Assembly (NCBI GenBank): GCA_016875255.1
Contig: VGRU01000072.1
Coordinates: forward strand, 1-14,392
Direction: 5' to 3'
DNA from: Deltaproteobacteria bacterium
GTDB lineage: Bacteria; Desulfobacterota; BSN033; UBA1163
DNA length: 14,392 bases
In this document: positions 1-6,927 of the stretch, in pieces
Numbering within the stretch: the stretch's first letter is position 1
Layout: each line of letters begins with the position of its first letter
Program-made: the position numbers and the translations under genes
The notes under the pieces: generated by a model
Seen by the model: only the letters and a program-made list of their open reading frames with translations
Database searches by the model: none
Told to the model about the DNA's origin: nothing

Positions 1-110
1 TTGATGATTTGATTTCTTAGCTTAGAGCCACATTTTTGAACCTAAAATTCTCCTTTTAAAGAGTTGAAGTTGGCGAGAGCTAACCGCCACCATCTCCCGA
101 GCCTGTAAAT

Positions 111-235
111 GGTGCCTGGCCTTGAAATTTGACAGAAGATTTTATTGAAGTGTGGAGGGAATGCAAGTTCAGGCCTTTGGTATCGGTAGAATTTGGTGGA
201 AAAGGTGAACGCTAAGAAAATAGGCCTGCCCCCCC
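111..235 (+). repeat. Dispersed intergenic repeat, copy 1 of 4
   Basis: This copy starts with GGTGCCTG and ends in GGCCTGCCCC. It carries the family core GAACGCTAAGAAAAT at 207-221. The other copies are at 2526-2647, 3024-3132 and 5510-5643, all on the same strand. By hand count, copies 1 and 2 agree at about five of six positions over roughly 100 bases. It lies directly upstream of the Fe-S gene and ends about 25 bases before that gene's ribosome-binding site. The first 110 bases of the window hold no gene that I can support. Confidence 0.8.
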
Positions 236-272
236 GTTCCGAGAGGACCCATTACAAGAAAGGAGTTTGAGT

Positions 273-1589
273 ATGGGACACATCGATAGTAAGGGAATTT
301 TTCGGAAGCTGGGCAGGAAGATAGATAATCTGCCTATGAGGGCCCCTTGGAATGAGGCATTTTACCAGATATTGAAAGAGCTTTATTCTGAGAAGGAAGC
401 TGATGTGATTGTGAAAATGCCCTATGGTCTTTCTGACCTTAATCGTATCGCACGGGTGACAAAATACGAAAGCTCCGAACTGCAAAAAATCCTCGAAGGT
501 TTGTGCTCAAAGGGTCTTGTGATGGACCTATGGGCGAATGACGCCTATCACTATATGCCTTCGCCTATGATGATCGGTATTTTTGAGTTTACCATGATGC
601 GAACCGGTGAAAGCATTGATTCCAAGTCATTGGCGCATCTCTTCCATTCATATCTAAACGTTGAGAATGGAGCTCTCTACGCAACAAACCTCAAGAAGGA
701 CAATAAGATCTCTGTCATTCGGGCGTTGCCTCACTGGGATGCTCTTGACTCATCGGAGTATATGGAGGTTCTGGATTATGAGAAGGCTGCCAGTATTATT
801 GAATCTTCTGAGAAGTTTTCAGTTGGAATATGTTCATGCCGCCACGAGAAGTTACACGTAGGTGAAAAAGAGTGTGATATTCCCCTGGAAAAGTGTTCCT
901 CTTTTAATCATGCGGCAGACTATCTCATCAGGCACAACCTGGCAAAAGAGGTTTCCAAATCCGAGATGCTGGAAAACCTGGCACAATCCATAGAGATGAA
1001 GCTCGTGCTCTGTGCAGACAATATCAAAAGAAACATCACCTTTATCTGTCACTGCTGCAAGGACTGCTGCAATGCCCTCGCAGGGATCAGCAAATTTGGT
1101 TATCCGAATGCGGTTGTCACCTCGACCTTTATCGCAAGGATTGATCCGGCCGCCTGCCTTGGCTGCGGGAAGTGTGCAAAGGCCTGCCCCATCGATGCGA
1201 TTCAGATGATCCCCATAGATAACCCCCAAACGAAGAAGAAAAAAGACGCCGTCCTCAATACCTCCATCTGCCTCGGATGCGGCGTCTGCTCATTGAACTG
1301 CAATAACCGTGCGGTCACCCTGGTGAGGCGGGAAAAGCGGGTTCTCCATCCGGAAACCACCTTTGAGCGGATCATTCTACAAAGCCTGGAAAGGGGAACG
1401 CTTCAGAACCAGATATTTGATAACCCTCAAAGCATCACCCAAAAATTCATGAGGGGGTTCATAGGAGGATTCTTAAGGCTTCGACCGGTGAAGGCGGCCC
1501 TGATGAGCGACATGCTTCGATCCTCATTTCTCAACGCCATGGCAAGTGGAGTTCAGAAACAAGGAAAGGAGTGGGTGACTGAAATGTAG
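273..1589 (+). CDS. Winged-helix-like, cysteine-rich double [4Fe-4S] ferredoxin-domain protein
   Basis: A 438-residue cytoplasmic protein with no signal peptide or membrane segment. The first ~100 residues are helical and resemble a winged-helix domain (an inference from the pattern of helices). A central module carries Cys187, Cys189, Cys201 and Cys208, then a dense cluster at Cys259, 261, 262, 265 and 266. Two classical ferredoxin motifs (CX2CX2CX3C) follow, with Cys295/298/301/305 and Cys333/336/339/343. These should bind two [4Fe-4S] clusters. The upstream cysteines could hold another metal site. The ATG at 273 is chosen because AAAGGAG ends 7 bases upstream; the in-frame TTG at 267 sits too close to that site. 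Proteins of this general form are common in anaerobic Deltaproteobacteria and are usually annotated only as 4Fe-4S proteins. The substrate and partner are unknown. It could be a redox-sensing regulator or an electron carrier. Confidence 0.85.
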   Translation: MGHIDSKGIFRKLGRKIDNLPMRAPWNEAFYQILKELYSEKEADVIVKMPYGLSDLNRIARVTKYESSELQKILEGLCSKGLVMDLWANDAYHYMPSPMMIGIFEFTMMRTGESIDSKSLAHLFHSYLNVENGALYATNLKKDNKISVIRALPHWDALDSSEYMEVLDYEKAASIIESSEKFSVGICSCRHEKLHVGEKECDIPLEKCSSFNHAADYLIRHNLAKEVSKSEMLENLAQSIEMKLVLCADNIKRNITFICHCCKDCCNALAGISKFGYPNAVVTSTFIARIDPAACLGCGKCAKACPIDAIQMIPIDNPQTKKKKDAVLNTSICLGCGVCSLNCNNRAVTLVRREKRVLHPETTFERIILQSLERGTLQNQIFDNPQSITQKFMRGFIGGFLRLRPVKAALMSDMLRSSFLNAMASGVQKQGKEWVTEM

Positions 1590-1614
1590 ACCGCATCCGA
1601 TAGTGGGTCTACAT
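1584..1614 (+). terminator. Hairpin over the stop codon of the Fe-S gene, possible terminator
   Basis: ATGTAGACC (1584-1592) and GGTCTACAT (1606-1614) are perfect 9-base arms around a 13-base loop. The TAG stop (1587-1589) lies inside the left arm. A second small stem, ATGATC (1613-1618) with GATCAT (1626-1631), follows. There is no strong T-run, so termination activity is uncertain. The rest of the spacer to 1746 holds no gene I can support. Confidence 0.35.
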
Positions 1615-1746
1615 GATCCTCCCTTGATCATCTTCTTAAATTCCTCATCACTTAAGATCCTGATTCCTAACTCCCTTTGGTCATCTGCACACCCATGCAA
1701 GATTTTAAACGGTAATCCTCGAAAGAAATAGTTCACATCTTCAATC

Positions 1747-1776
1747 TTGACAGTTGACCTGTTTATGGACTATATT
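1747..1776 (+). promoter_or_regulatory. Sigma-70-type promoter of the toxin-antitoxin pair
   Basis: TTGACA (1747-1752) is followed after 18 bases by TATATT (1771-1776). This places the start of transcription roughly 25 bases before the antitoxin ATG. The inverted repeat TGACC (1755-1759) and GGTCA (1778-1782) straddles the -10 box. It is a plausible operator for autorepression by the antitoxin or the complex, as is usual in this family; that part is inference. Confidence 0.55.
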
Positions 1777-1807
1777 TGGTCATACCCAAGAAATGGAGGA
1801 ATCTTCC

Positions 1808-2083
1808 ATGAGACTATCCAGCCAGATTAAGCCGATCAGTTACCTGAAGGCTCATGCCGCCGAAATTGTCAGGAAGCTAAACGAACGCCGGGAGCCACTG
1901 GTCATCACCCAGAACGGCGAAGCCAAGGCGGTCTTACAGGACATCAAAAGCTACGAACAAACCCAGGAAACAATGGCTCTCCTGAAGATTCTGGCGCTCG
2001 GGACCCGTCAGATCGGAGAAGGCAAGATCCGGGCCGCTGAGGATGTGATCAAAGAACTGCGCAAACGACAGGGGGCTGACTGA
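1808..2083 (+). CDS. Phd/YefM-family antitoxin
   Basis: A 91-residue protein. The N-terminal half (about residues 1-50) fits the Phd/YefM DNA-binding fold: it opens with a short strand and an 'ISYLKAHAAEIV' helix, then 'EPLVITQNGEAKAVL', the conserved core of the family. The charged, helical C-terminus (residues 55-91) would wrap the toxin. The start at 1808 is preferred over an in-frame GTT-proximal GTG-type extension from 1754, because GGAGGA sits 7 bases upstream and the promoter overlaps the upstream part. Its stop TGA overlaps the start of the next gene by one base (TGATG), so the two are translationally coupled. Family knowledge suggests it neutralises the downstream toxin and represses its own promoter. 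Which sub-type it pairs with is judged from the neighbour. Confidence 0.9.
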   Translation: MRLSSQIKPISYLKAHAAEIVRKLNERREPLVITQNGEAKAVLQDIKSYEQTQETMALLKILALGTRQIGEGKIRAAEDVIKELRKRQGAD

Positions 2084-2409
2084 TGCCATTTGCGGTTTTC
2101 CTGACCGATGATGCAGCATGTGACCTCGATGAGCTTTATGACTATATTGCTCTGCACGATACACCCCAAAAAGCAGACTACGTTTTGCAGAAGATCGAGA
2201 GAGCCTTCTCCAAACTGTCCGAATTCCCCGAGCGGGGCGCCCTTCCTAAAGAACTGCTGGCGCTCGGGATTCGTGAATACCGTGAAATTTTCTTCAAACC
2301 CTACCGCATCATTTACCAAATCATGGATAAGAACGTCTACGTTCTGCTGATTGCTGACGGCCGTCGCGACATGCAGACGCTGCTGCAACAGCGATTGTTA
2401 GGTGCGTAA
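2083..2409 (+). CDS. ParE/RelE-superfamily toxin
   Basis: A 108-residue protein of the ParE-like plasmid-stabilisation family. Visible signatures are the N-terminal 'VFLTDDAACDLDELYDYI' helix pair, 'LSEFPERGALPKEL' in the middle, and the C-terminal strands 'EYREIFFKPYRIIYQI' and 'VYVLLIADGRRDMQTLL'. The GRRD motif near residue 93 is typical of ParE. ParE proteins poison DNA gyrase, whereas RelE proteins cleave mRNA on the ribosome. The sequence resembles ParE more, but activity is not proven. It starts at the ATG that overlaps the antitoxin stop, and AGGGGG sits about 7 bases upstream. The length is normal and no frameshift is visible, so the pair appears intact. It is flanked downstream by a dispersed repeat, which fits an accessory island. 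Confidence 0.9.
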   Translation: MPFAVFLTDDAACDLDELYDYIALHDTPQKADYVLQKIERAFSKLSEFPERGALPKELLALGIREYREIFFKPYRIIYQIMDKNVYVLLIADGRRDMQTLLQQRLLGA

Positions 2410-2525
2410 TACATGGCGCCGGATTGCCGAATGGGGGCGCGATCTCGAGAAACTTGGGGTCAGGCAACGGAAATTCGGCAAACATAGAAATAGGGATCAG
2501 ATTGTAGTGATTGGTTTTCGTTACG

Positions 2526-2647
2526 GGTGCCTGATCTTGAAACTGGACAGAAGATTTTAGTGAAGTATGGAGCGAGTGCAGGATCAGGTCTTCGATGTTG
2601 GTAGGATTGGGTGGAAAAGTTGAACGCTAAGAAAATGGACTTGACCC
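2526..2647 (+). repeat. Dispersed intergenic repeat, copy 2 of 4
   Basis: It begins with GGTGCCTG (2526-2533), carries the core GAACGCTAAGAAAAT at 2622-2636 and ends GACTTGACCC. A similar CCTGACCTGACCTCC and CCATTATT follow. In one frame both this copy and copy 1 read as a short peptide with 'TEDF..VW.EC' that ends at the same TAA inside the core. The element might therefore be the tail of a dead coding sequence. The rest of the 2410-2738 spacer contains only a TCAGG-rich stretch near 2457-2464. Confidence 0.8.
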
Positions 2648-2738
2648 TGACCTGACCTCCATTATTGTGCCTGGTGGTTCGCTGATGATCAAAAAATATC
2701 TTTAAAGGCTGATCATTATAAATAAGGAAGCCATCTTA

Positions 2739-2957
2739 ATGGAAGTCCTTGCAATAAAGGGACTGATGCAGCTTCTTATGAAACCCCGAAATACAGATGA
2801 AAAGTGGACAAGGGCAGAGAAGAAAGAGATAAAGAGGCATCTGAAAAGCATAGCGAAGATCGTCCCAACTGTTGTTATCTTTTTCCTTCCCGGGGGTTCC
2901 TTTCTCCTGCCTATTCTTGTAGAAGTCCTCGACCGAAGGAAGACCAGAAGGCTCTAA
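2739..2957 (+). CDS. Small LETM1-like membrane protein
   Basis: A 72-residue protein with AAGGAAG 8 bases upstream of the ATG. A basic amphipathic N-terminal half ('WTRAEKKEIKRHLKSIAKI', about residues 23-41) leads into one hydrophobic segment, 'VPTVVIFFLPGGSFLLPIL' (about 42-60), and a short basic tail. The PGGS-LLP arrangement after a basic helix matches the single LETM1-like domain found in small bacterial and mitochondrial inner-membrane proteins (recognised from memory, not searched). LETM1 proteins have been linked to cation/proton exchange, but this fragment is too short to infer transport. The usual 'LP..LLPS.F' continuation after the membrane segment is missing, so the gene may be truncated at its 3' end. 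It stands alone between two copies of the dispersed repeat. Confidence 0.6.
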   Translation: MEVLAIKGLMQLLMKPRNTDEKWTRAEKKEIKRHLKSIAKIVPTVVIFFLPGGSFLLPILVEVLDRRKTRRL

Positions 2958-3023
2958 AGGGGAAGTAGGTTCTAAAACAACCTGAAAACAGCTCGCCATT
3001 TTTGGTAGGGAGGGAAAGTATGG

Positions 3024-3132
3024 GGTGCCTTTTATATGATTATCAGCCCTTGACACGGGACAGTTCACCCGAACACAGTCGGACAGTGAATTTATTGGAA
3101 TAGATGAATGCTAAAAAGGATAGACCTGACCC
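3024..3132 (+). repeat. Dispersed intergenic repeat, copy 4 of 4 (most diverged)
   Basis: It starts GGTGCCTTTTA and ends GACCTGACCC. A diverged core, GAATGCTAAAAAGGAT, is at 3106-3121, preceded by GACAGTGAATTTATTG, which matches the GACAGAAGATTTTATTG of copy 1. It lies between the LETM1-like gene and the 3' end of ada. The 11-mer GGTGCCTTTTA also occurs on the minus strand inside the palindromic element at 11615-11692, which suggests related ends. Confidence 0.65.
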
Positions 3133-3181
3133 GCATTAGCCAGACCTCCTCCATCCATCCCCAGGTAATGCGTGTCTCCGT

Positions 3182-4252
3182 TTAAAAGGATTGGGCCGCA
3201 ATTTTTTCCTTAGCCAGCAGGGTCCGCTTGGTTTGTGTTCCCCAGCGATAACCGCCCGGGTGCCCATTTTTCCGTACTACCCTATGACAGGGAACGATGA
3301 GAGCTGTCGGATTGGAAGCGCATGCTTGGGCTACGGCCCGAACCGCTTTGGGATGGCCTATGGTCTCGGCGATCTCTGTGTAAGAGCGAGTTTCACCATA
3401 AGGGATAGCGCGTAGTGTTTCATACACCCTCCACTGAAAGGCGGTAACCCGTATATCGAGAGGTAGATTCAGATTGGGTTGCTTTCCATCGACATATTTT
3501 AAGAGGGCGTTGACATACTCACCCAGCCCGGTCTCATCTCGGCTAATTTCGGCAGCCGGGTACTCATCGAATAGGGCACCCTCAAGGGCCGCATCGCATT
3601 TTCCGATACTGACCGCAGAAATTCCCTTATTTGTTGCAGCCACCAGCAATCGCCCAAGAGGGGAATTGATAATTGTATAGCGGATGCGCATGCCTTTCCC
3701 TCCCCGCAGATAGGTACCGGGTGTCATCCCAAGACGAATGGACGCTCCTTCGTAAAGTCGACTGCTGGAGCCGTATCCCGCTTCATAAAGTGCAGAGGTT
3801 ACATCTTTCCCATTCTTGAAGAGTCCTTTTAACCGACTCACGCGGCAGGCCTCAGCATACTGCTTGGGCGTAATGCCCATATTGCGTTTGAAAATGCGCT
3901 GTAGATGGTAAGGGCTAACTTGTACATGCTTGCCCATAACAGCCAGGGTTAACGGTTCTTCCAACGAATCGTAATTCTCAATGTAACGGCAAAGACGCTG
4001 GATTAGGTTCACTTGAGGGTCCTGATTAATTGCTTCGTCCGGCCGACAACGGAGGCAAGGGCGAAAGCCTGCCTGCTTCGCCGCTTCAGGCATCCGGAAA
4101 AAAGACACCTGATCCTGTCGAGGCTTCCGGGCAGGACATGACGGGCGACAGTAAATGTTTGTTGAGTGCACCCCATACACAAAAGCACCGTCAAAACGTT
4201 TATCCCGTGCCAATACTGCTTTCCAGCGATCTTCCTGACCTTCTGTGTCCAT
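3182..4252 (-). CDS. ada: Bifunctional DNA-alkylation repair protein and activator Ada
   Basis: A 356-residue protein, almost the length of Escherichia coli Ada (354). The N-terminal Ada zinc domain has Cys35, Cys39, Cys66 and Cys69 in 'YCRPSCPARKP' and 'CLRCRP'. Cys35 would be the residue methylated by phosphotriesters. An AraC-type helix-turn-helix region follows (about 80-180, 'SPYHLQRIFKRNMGITPKQY'). The C-terminal half is an O6-methylguanine-DNA methyltransferase with the acceptor Cys322 in 'PCHRVV' and the helix 'AVRAVAQACASNP'. All catalytic residues are present. AAGGAG lies 7 bases before the ATG, and a TATAAT-like -10 box is visible on the minus strand near 4276. The family repairs methylated DNA and, once methylated on the N-terminal cysteine, activates its own promoter. 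No alkB, alkA or ogt gene is adjacent. The gene is divergent from the next one. Confidence 0.96.
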   Translation of the reverse strand: MDTEGQEDRWKAVLARDKRFDGAFVYGVHSTNIYCRPSCPARKPRQDQVSFFRMPEAAKQAGFRPCLRCRPDEAINQDPQVNLIQRLCRYIENYDSLEEPLTLAVMGKHVQVSPYHLQRIFKRNMGITPKQYAEACRVSRLKGLFKNGKDVTSALYEAGYGSSSRLYEGASIRLGMTPGTYLRGGKGMRIRYTIINSPLGRLLVAATNKGISAVSIGKCDAALEGALFDEYPAAEISRDETGLGEYVNALLKYVDGKQPNLNLPLDIRVTAFQWRVYETLRAIPYGETRSYTEIAETIGHPKAVRAVAQACASNPTALIVPCHRVVRKNGHPGGYRWGTQTKRTLLAKEKIAAQSF

Positions 4253-4368
4253 ATATTATCTCCTTACGAGTCTGATCTTATTATATATCATAAGAAATGG
4301 CTTTGTTAGATGCCATCCGTTTCTTGCTTTCAAACTTTTTCATTGATGGAATGGAGATGGAATGGAGG

Positions 4369-4397
4369 TTGACCTTTGGCAGCGTATCGAATAGACT
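4369..4397 (+). promoter_or_regulatory. Candidate promoter of the cyclodeaminase-family gene
   Basis: TTGACC (4369-4374) is followed after 17 bases by TAGACT (4392-4397), giving a leader of about 40 bases before the ATG at 4444. It lies inside an open frame that extends up to 4297. This is one reason for treating that extension as untranslated. Confidence 0.4.
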
Positions 4398-4443
4398 TTT
4401 CCTGCACGGTTTCAATAATAATTCCAATGTGGAGGCAATGCGG

Positions 4444-5421
4444 ATGGAGATTCTTTATTTGAGCCGAAAGGATGTGGAAGGATTAGAAATTAGTATGAAA
4501 GAGGTGATTGAGGTTGTCGATCAGGGTTTTCGCTTGAAAGGACTGGGCAGGACCGAAATGCCGCCCAAGCCCGGGATTCACACCCGGCCCCATGCCTTCA
4601 TCCACGCTATGCCGGCCTATGTAAAGGAGATGGAGGTAGCCGGCCTGAAATGGGTAAGCGGATATCCCTCCAACCCGGAGAAGGGGCTGCCTTACATCAC
4701 GGGGCTGCTTGTTCTAAATGATCCGGAGACGGGAATTCCAATGGCTGTCATGGACTGCGGTTGGATCACTGCGATGCGCACAGGCGCCAGCGCGGGCATA
4801 TCCGCGAAATATCTGGCAAGAAAGGAGAGCAGGGTTGCGGGTATTTTGGGCTGTGGAGTTCAGGCCCGAACAAGCCTCAGGGCCCTGGTCGAAACCTTAC
4901 CCGGTCTTTCAAGGGTTCAGTGCTACGACCTCTTTCCTGAAGCAAGCAACCGTTTTATCGTAGAAATGGGCCGCCTGTTTCCCGCACTCCGGATGGAGCA
5001 TTCCAGGAACCCTGACGAGATGATGGAGGAAGCAGATGTGGTGGTGACGGCCATTCCTATTGTTACGGAGCCAAAGCCTCCCCTTCGGGCCGGAATGCTG
5101 AAAAAGGGCGGGCTTGCCATTTCGCTGGACTACGACTCCGCATGGACGGGTTCAGCGATGAGGGAGTGCGATAAATTCGTCTCCGACGATATCCATCAAT
5201 TGCTGTCCACCAAAGAAGAAGGAGTCTACTTTCGGACCATTCCTGAAAATATCTATGCCGATCTCGGAGATCTGGCGGCCGGATTTAAACCGGGCCGCGA
5301 AGATCCGATGGAGAGAATTTTTTCGATGAACATGGGCATTGCCGTGGATGACATGGTCACAGCGAAACTGGTCTATGAGCGGGCCAGGGAGAAAAGAGCA
5401 GGCACCAGGCTTCCTCTTTAA
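4444..5421 (+). CDS. Ornithine cyclodeaminase / mu-crystallin family protein
   Basis: A 325-residue soluble enzyme of normal family length. Visible features are Lys69 in 'GLKWVSGYP', the substrate-side 'MRTGASAGISAKYLA' (residues 111-125), and the nucleotide-binding 'GILGCGVQARTSL' (about 133-145) with Asp162 at the end of the second strand, as expected for NAD(H). In typical ornithine cyclodeaminases the catalytic aspartate lies in a 'GAD..GK.E' stretch; here that place reads 'SLDYDSAWTGSAM' (227-239). This marks a different subfamily, so the substrate cannot be named. Family reactions include ornithine cyclisation to proline, alanine dehydrogenation and ketimine reduction. The start at 4444 is chosen because GGAGG ends 8 bases upstream and homologs begin 'M..LYLS..DV'. 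An in-frame ATG at 4297 would add 49 unusual residues. A perfect hairpin follows the gene. Confidence 0.85.
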   Translation: MEILYLSRKDVEGLEISMKEVIEVVDQGFRLKGLGRTEMPPKPGIHTRPHAFIHAMPAYVKEMEVAGLKWVSGYPSNPEKGLPYITGLLVLNDPETGIPMAVMDCGWITAMRTGASAGISAKYLARKESRVAGILGCGVQARTSLRALVETLPGLSRVQCYDLFPEASNRFIVEMGRLFPALRMEHSRNPDEMMEEADVVVTAIPIVTEPKPPLRAGMLKKGGLAISLDYDSAWTGSAMRECDKFVSDDIHQLLSTKEEGVYFRTIPENIYADLGDLAAGFKPGREDPMERIFSMNMGIAVDDMVTAKLVYERAREKRAGTRLPL

Positions 5422-5447
5422 GGGAACCCTTTTGAATTGACCCACTT

Positions 5448-5480
5448 ATTTGGAGATGATCCAAAGGATCATCTCCAAAT
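5448..5480. terminator. Perfect 15-bp hairpin after the cyclodeaminase gene
   Basis: ATTTGGAGATGATCC (5448-5462) pairs without mismatch with GGATCATCTCCAAAT (5466-5480) across an AAA loop. No T-run follows on either strand, so it is either a weak terminator or an RNA-stabilising or DNA-palindrome element. Confidence 0.5.
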
Positions 5481-5509
5481 CAAGTCGAATTTCTCAGAAA
5501 GACCAAAGG

Positions 5510-5643
5510 GGTGCCTGCATAGGGGGTGGCTTTGAAACTTGAAAGAGGGTTTTATTGAAATGTGGGGCGAATGCAGGATCAGGTCTTTAAGATTAGCGAA
5601 ATTTGATGAAAAGGTGAACGCTAAGAAAATAGACTTGACCCCC
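5510..5643 (+). repeat. Dispersed intergenic repeat, copy 3 of 4
   Basis: It begins GGTGCCTGC and carries an extra run near 5521-5530 relative to copies 1 and 2. The core GAACGCTAAGAAAAT is at 5616-5630, and it ends GACTTGACCCCC followed by ATTATT. It occupies the spacer between two genes that point toward each other and shares that spacer with the hairpin at 5448 and the 7-bp-period array at 5660. Confidence 0.8.
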
Positions 5644-5659
5644 ATTATTAATTATTATT

Positions 5660-5694
5660 GAGCAATGACCATTGGCCATTGGCCATTGAAAATT
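5660..5694 (-). repeat. 7-bp-period array at the aminotransferase 3' end
   Basis: On the plus strand the units are GAGCAAT (5660), GACCATT (5667), GGCCATT (5674 and 5681) and GAAAATT (5688). The array begins three bases after the stop codon of the leftward aminotransferase gene (stop at 5698-5700). In gene sense the consensus is about NCCAATG. Three other arrays with the same period but other sequences lie at 10654, 11548 and 12715. Confidence 0.7.
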
Positions 5695-5697
5695 GTT

Positions 5698-6891
5698 CTA
5701 TCCCTTTCCCATTTCGTATTTATCCGCTACCTCTTTAAAACCGGGCAGAGCCTTTTCAATGACGGCTCTGTCGACGGCGTAGGCGATTCTAAAATAACCG
5801 GGCTTGCCAAAACCCGTTCCGGGCACGGTCAGAATTCTTTTCGACTGAAGTTCTTTCACGAAGGCGACATCATCTTCAACGGGCGCTTTCGGGAAGAGGT
5901 AAAAGGCGCCCTCAGGCTTGACGATCCGGTAACCGTAAGAGGATAGGGAATGGTAGAATAGATCCCTTTTCTCTTCGTATTCCTTAATATTGATCGAATT
6001 TCTCTGAAGGGGCGCAACCAGCCTCTGCATCAGAGCCGGGGCGTTGACAAACCCGAGGGTCCGGTTGGCAAAGACGATGGCGGCGATCAATTCATCTACG
6101 TCTTCACAGAAGGGGTTGGCCGCAATGTAGCCGATTCTCTCTCCCGGCAGGGAGAGGTCCTTAGAATGCGAGGTGACCCGTATGGTGTGAGGATAGAACT
6201 GGAAGGCGACAGGGAGCCTGACCTGGTCGAAAAGGATCCTGCGATAGGCTTCATCCGTAATGAGATAGAGCGTCCTTTTCAACTCCCGGCTCTTCTCTTT
6301 TAACAATCTTCCAAGCTCCTCGAGGGATTCCTTGTTATAGACCACGCCTGTCGGGTTATTGGGAGAGTTGATCAGAACGGCCTTGGTTTTTTTCCCGAAG
6401 GCCTTCTCGATCTCCCTCAGGTTGAGGGAAAAATCGTCATTGGTTTCGACCAGACGAATCTTGCCGCCGCTATTTTCGATATAGAATTTAAATTCCATAA
6501 AGTAAGGGGAAGGGACGATGACCTCATCGCCTTCATCGAGGAGAGATTTGAAGACGACATTGAGCCCGCCGGCTGCCCCGACGGTCATCACGATATGTTT
6601 CTCCTCGAAAGGGAGACCGGATTCTTCTGCGATGTATTGGGCAATGGCCCTCCGTGTCTCGACATAGCCATTGTTGGGCATATAACGGTGCATTCCAGCA
6701 ATGGGTTGGTCGGCGAGTGCTTTGAGCGCCTTCTTTAATGAAGCCGGAGGCTCCAGGTTGGGATTTCCAAGGGAGAAATCAAAGACATTTTCCTCGCCAT
6801 AAAGCTTTTTCAACTCCTCTCCCTGTTCAAACATCCGCCTCACCCAGGAGGCGCCTTCCAATGCGTTTCTCACCTTCTCTGAAATTGCCAT
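5698..6891 (-). CDS. PLP-dependent class I/II aminotransferase
   Basis: A 397-residue fold-type I aminotransferase of the aspartate/aromatic aminotransferase superfamily (COG0436 type). The pyridoxal phosphate site is complete: 'NSPNNPTG' (residues 175-182, Asn179), Asp213 in 'ITDEAY', Tyr216, Schiff-base Lys244 in 'SHSKDLSLPGERIGY' and the carboxylate-binding Arg368 in 'GYFRIAYA'. The substrate-binding 'SLGNPNLEPP' lies at 40-49. It transfers an amino group from an amino acid to a 2-oxo acid in the cytoplasm; the sequence does not fix which one. AAAGGAG ends 9 bases before the ATG. There are no metabolic neighbours to narrow the role. The long upstream spacer (6892-7210) contains two minus-strand terminator-like hairpins, so transcription from the promoter at 7182-7210 may be attenuated before it reaches this gene (inference). 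Confidence 0.93.
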   Translation of the reverse strand: MAISEKVRNALEGASWVRRMFEQGEELKKLYGEENVFDFSLGNPNLEPPASLKKALKALADQPIAGMHRYMPNNGYVETRRAIAQYIAEESGLPFEEKHIVMTVGAAGGLNVVFKSLLDEGDEVIVPSPYFMEFKFYIENSGGKIRLVETNDDFSLNLREIEKAFGKKTKAVLINSPNNPTGVVYNKESLEELGRLLKEKSRELKRTLYLITDEAYRRILFDQVRLPVAFQFYPHTIRVTSHSKDLSLPGERIGYIAANPFCEDVDELIAAIVFANRTLGFVNAPALMQRLVAPLQRNSINIKEYEEKRDLFYHSLSSYGYRIVKPEGAFYLFPKAPVEDDVAFVKELQSKRILTVPGTGFGKPGYFRIAYAVDRAVIEKALPGFKEVADKYEMGKG

Positions 6892-6927
6892 CTCTTGAAT
6901 CTCCTTTCTTAATAGATGCCGAAAAAA

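Noticed and set aside
1..110. Promoter or gene before the first repeat
   Set aside because: There is no convincing -35/-10 pair or coding frame in this short segment.
1524..1736. Minus-strand open frame of 70 codons downstream of the Fe-S gene
   Set aside because: It overlaps the 3' end of the Fe-S gene, has no ribosome-binding site and no recognisable domain. It might be a decayed gene fragment, but this cannot be supported.
4253..4345. Ada-binding box upstream of ada
   Set aside because: Only a loose AAAGCAA-like match is seen on the minus strand, too weak to call against background.
4297..4443. N-terminal extension of the cyclodeaminase-family protein
   Set aside because: It adds 49 residues absent from the family and overlaps a plausible promoter. 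A better ribosome-binding site precedes 4444.
5660..5694. CRISPR-like array
   Set aside because: The units are only 7 bases, with no spacers and no cas genes.
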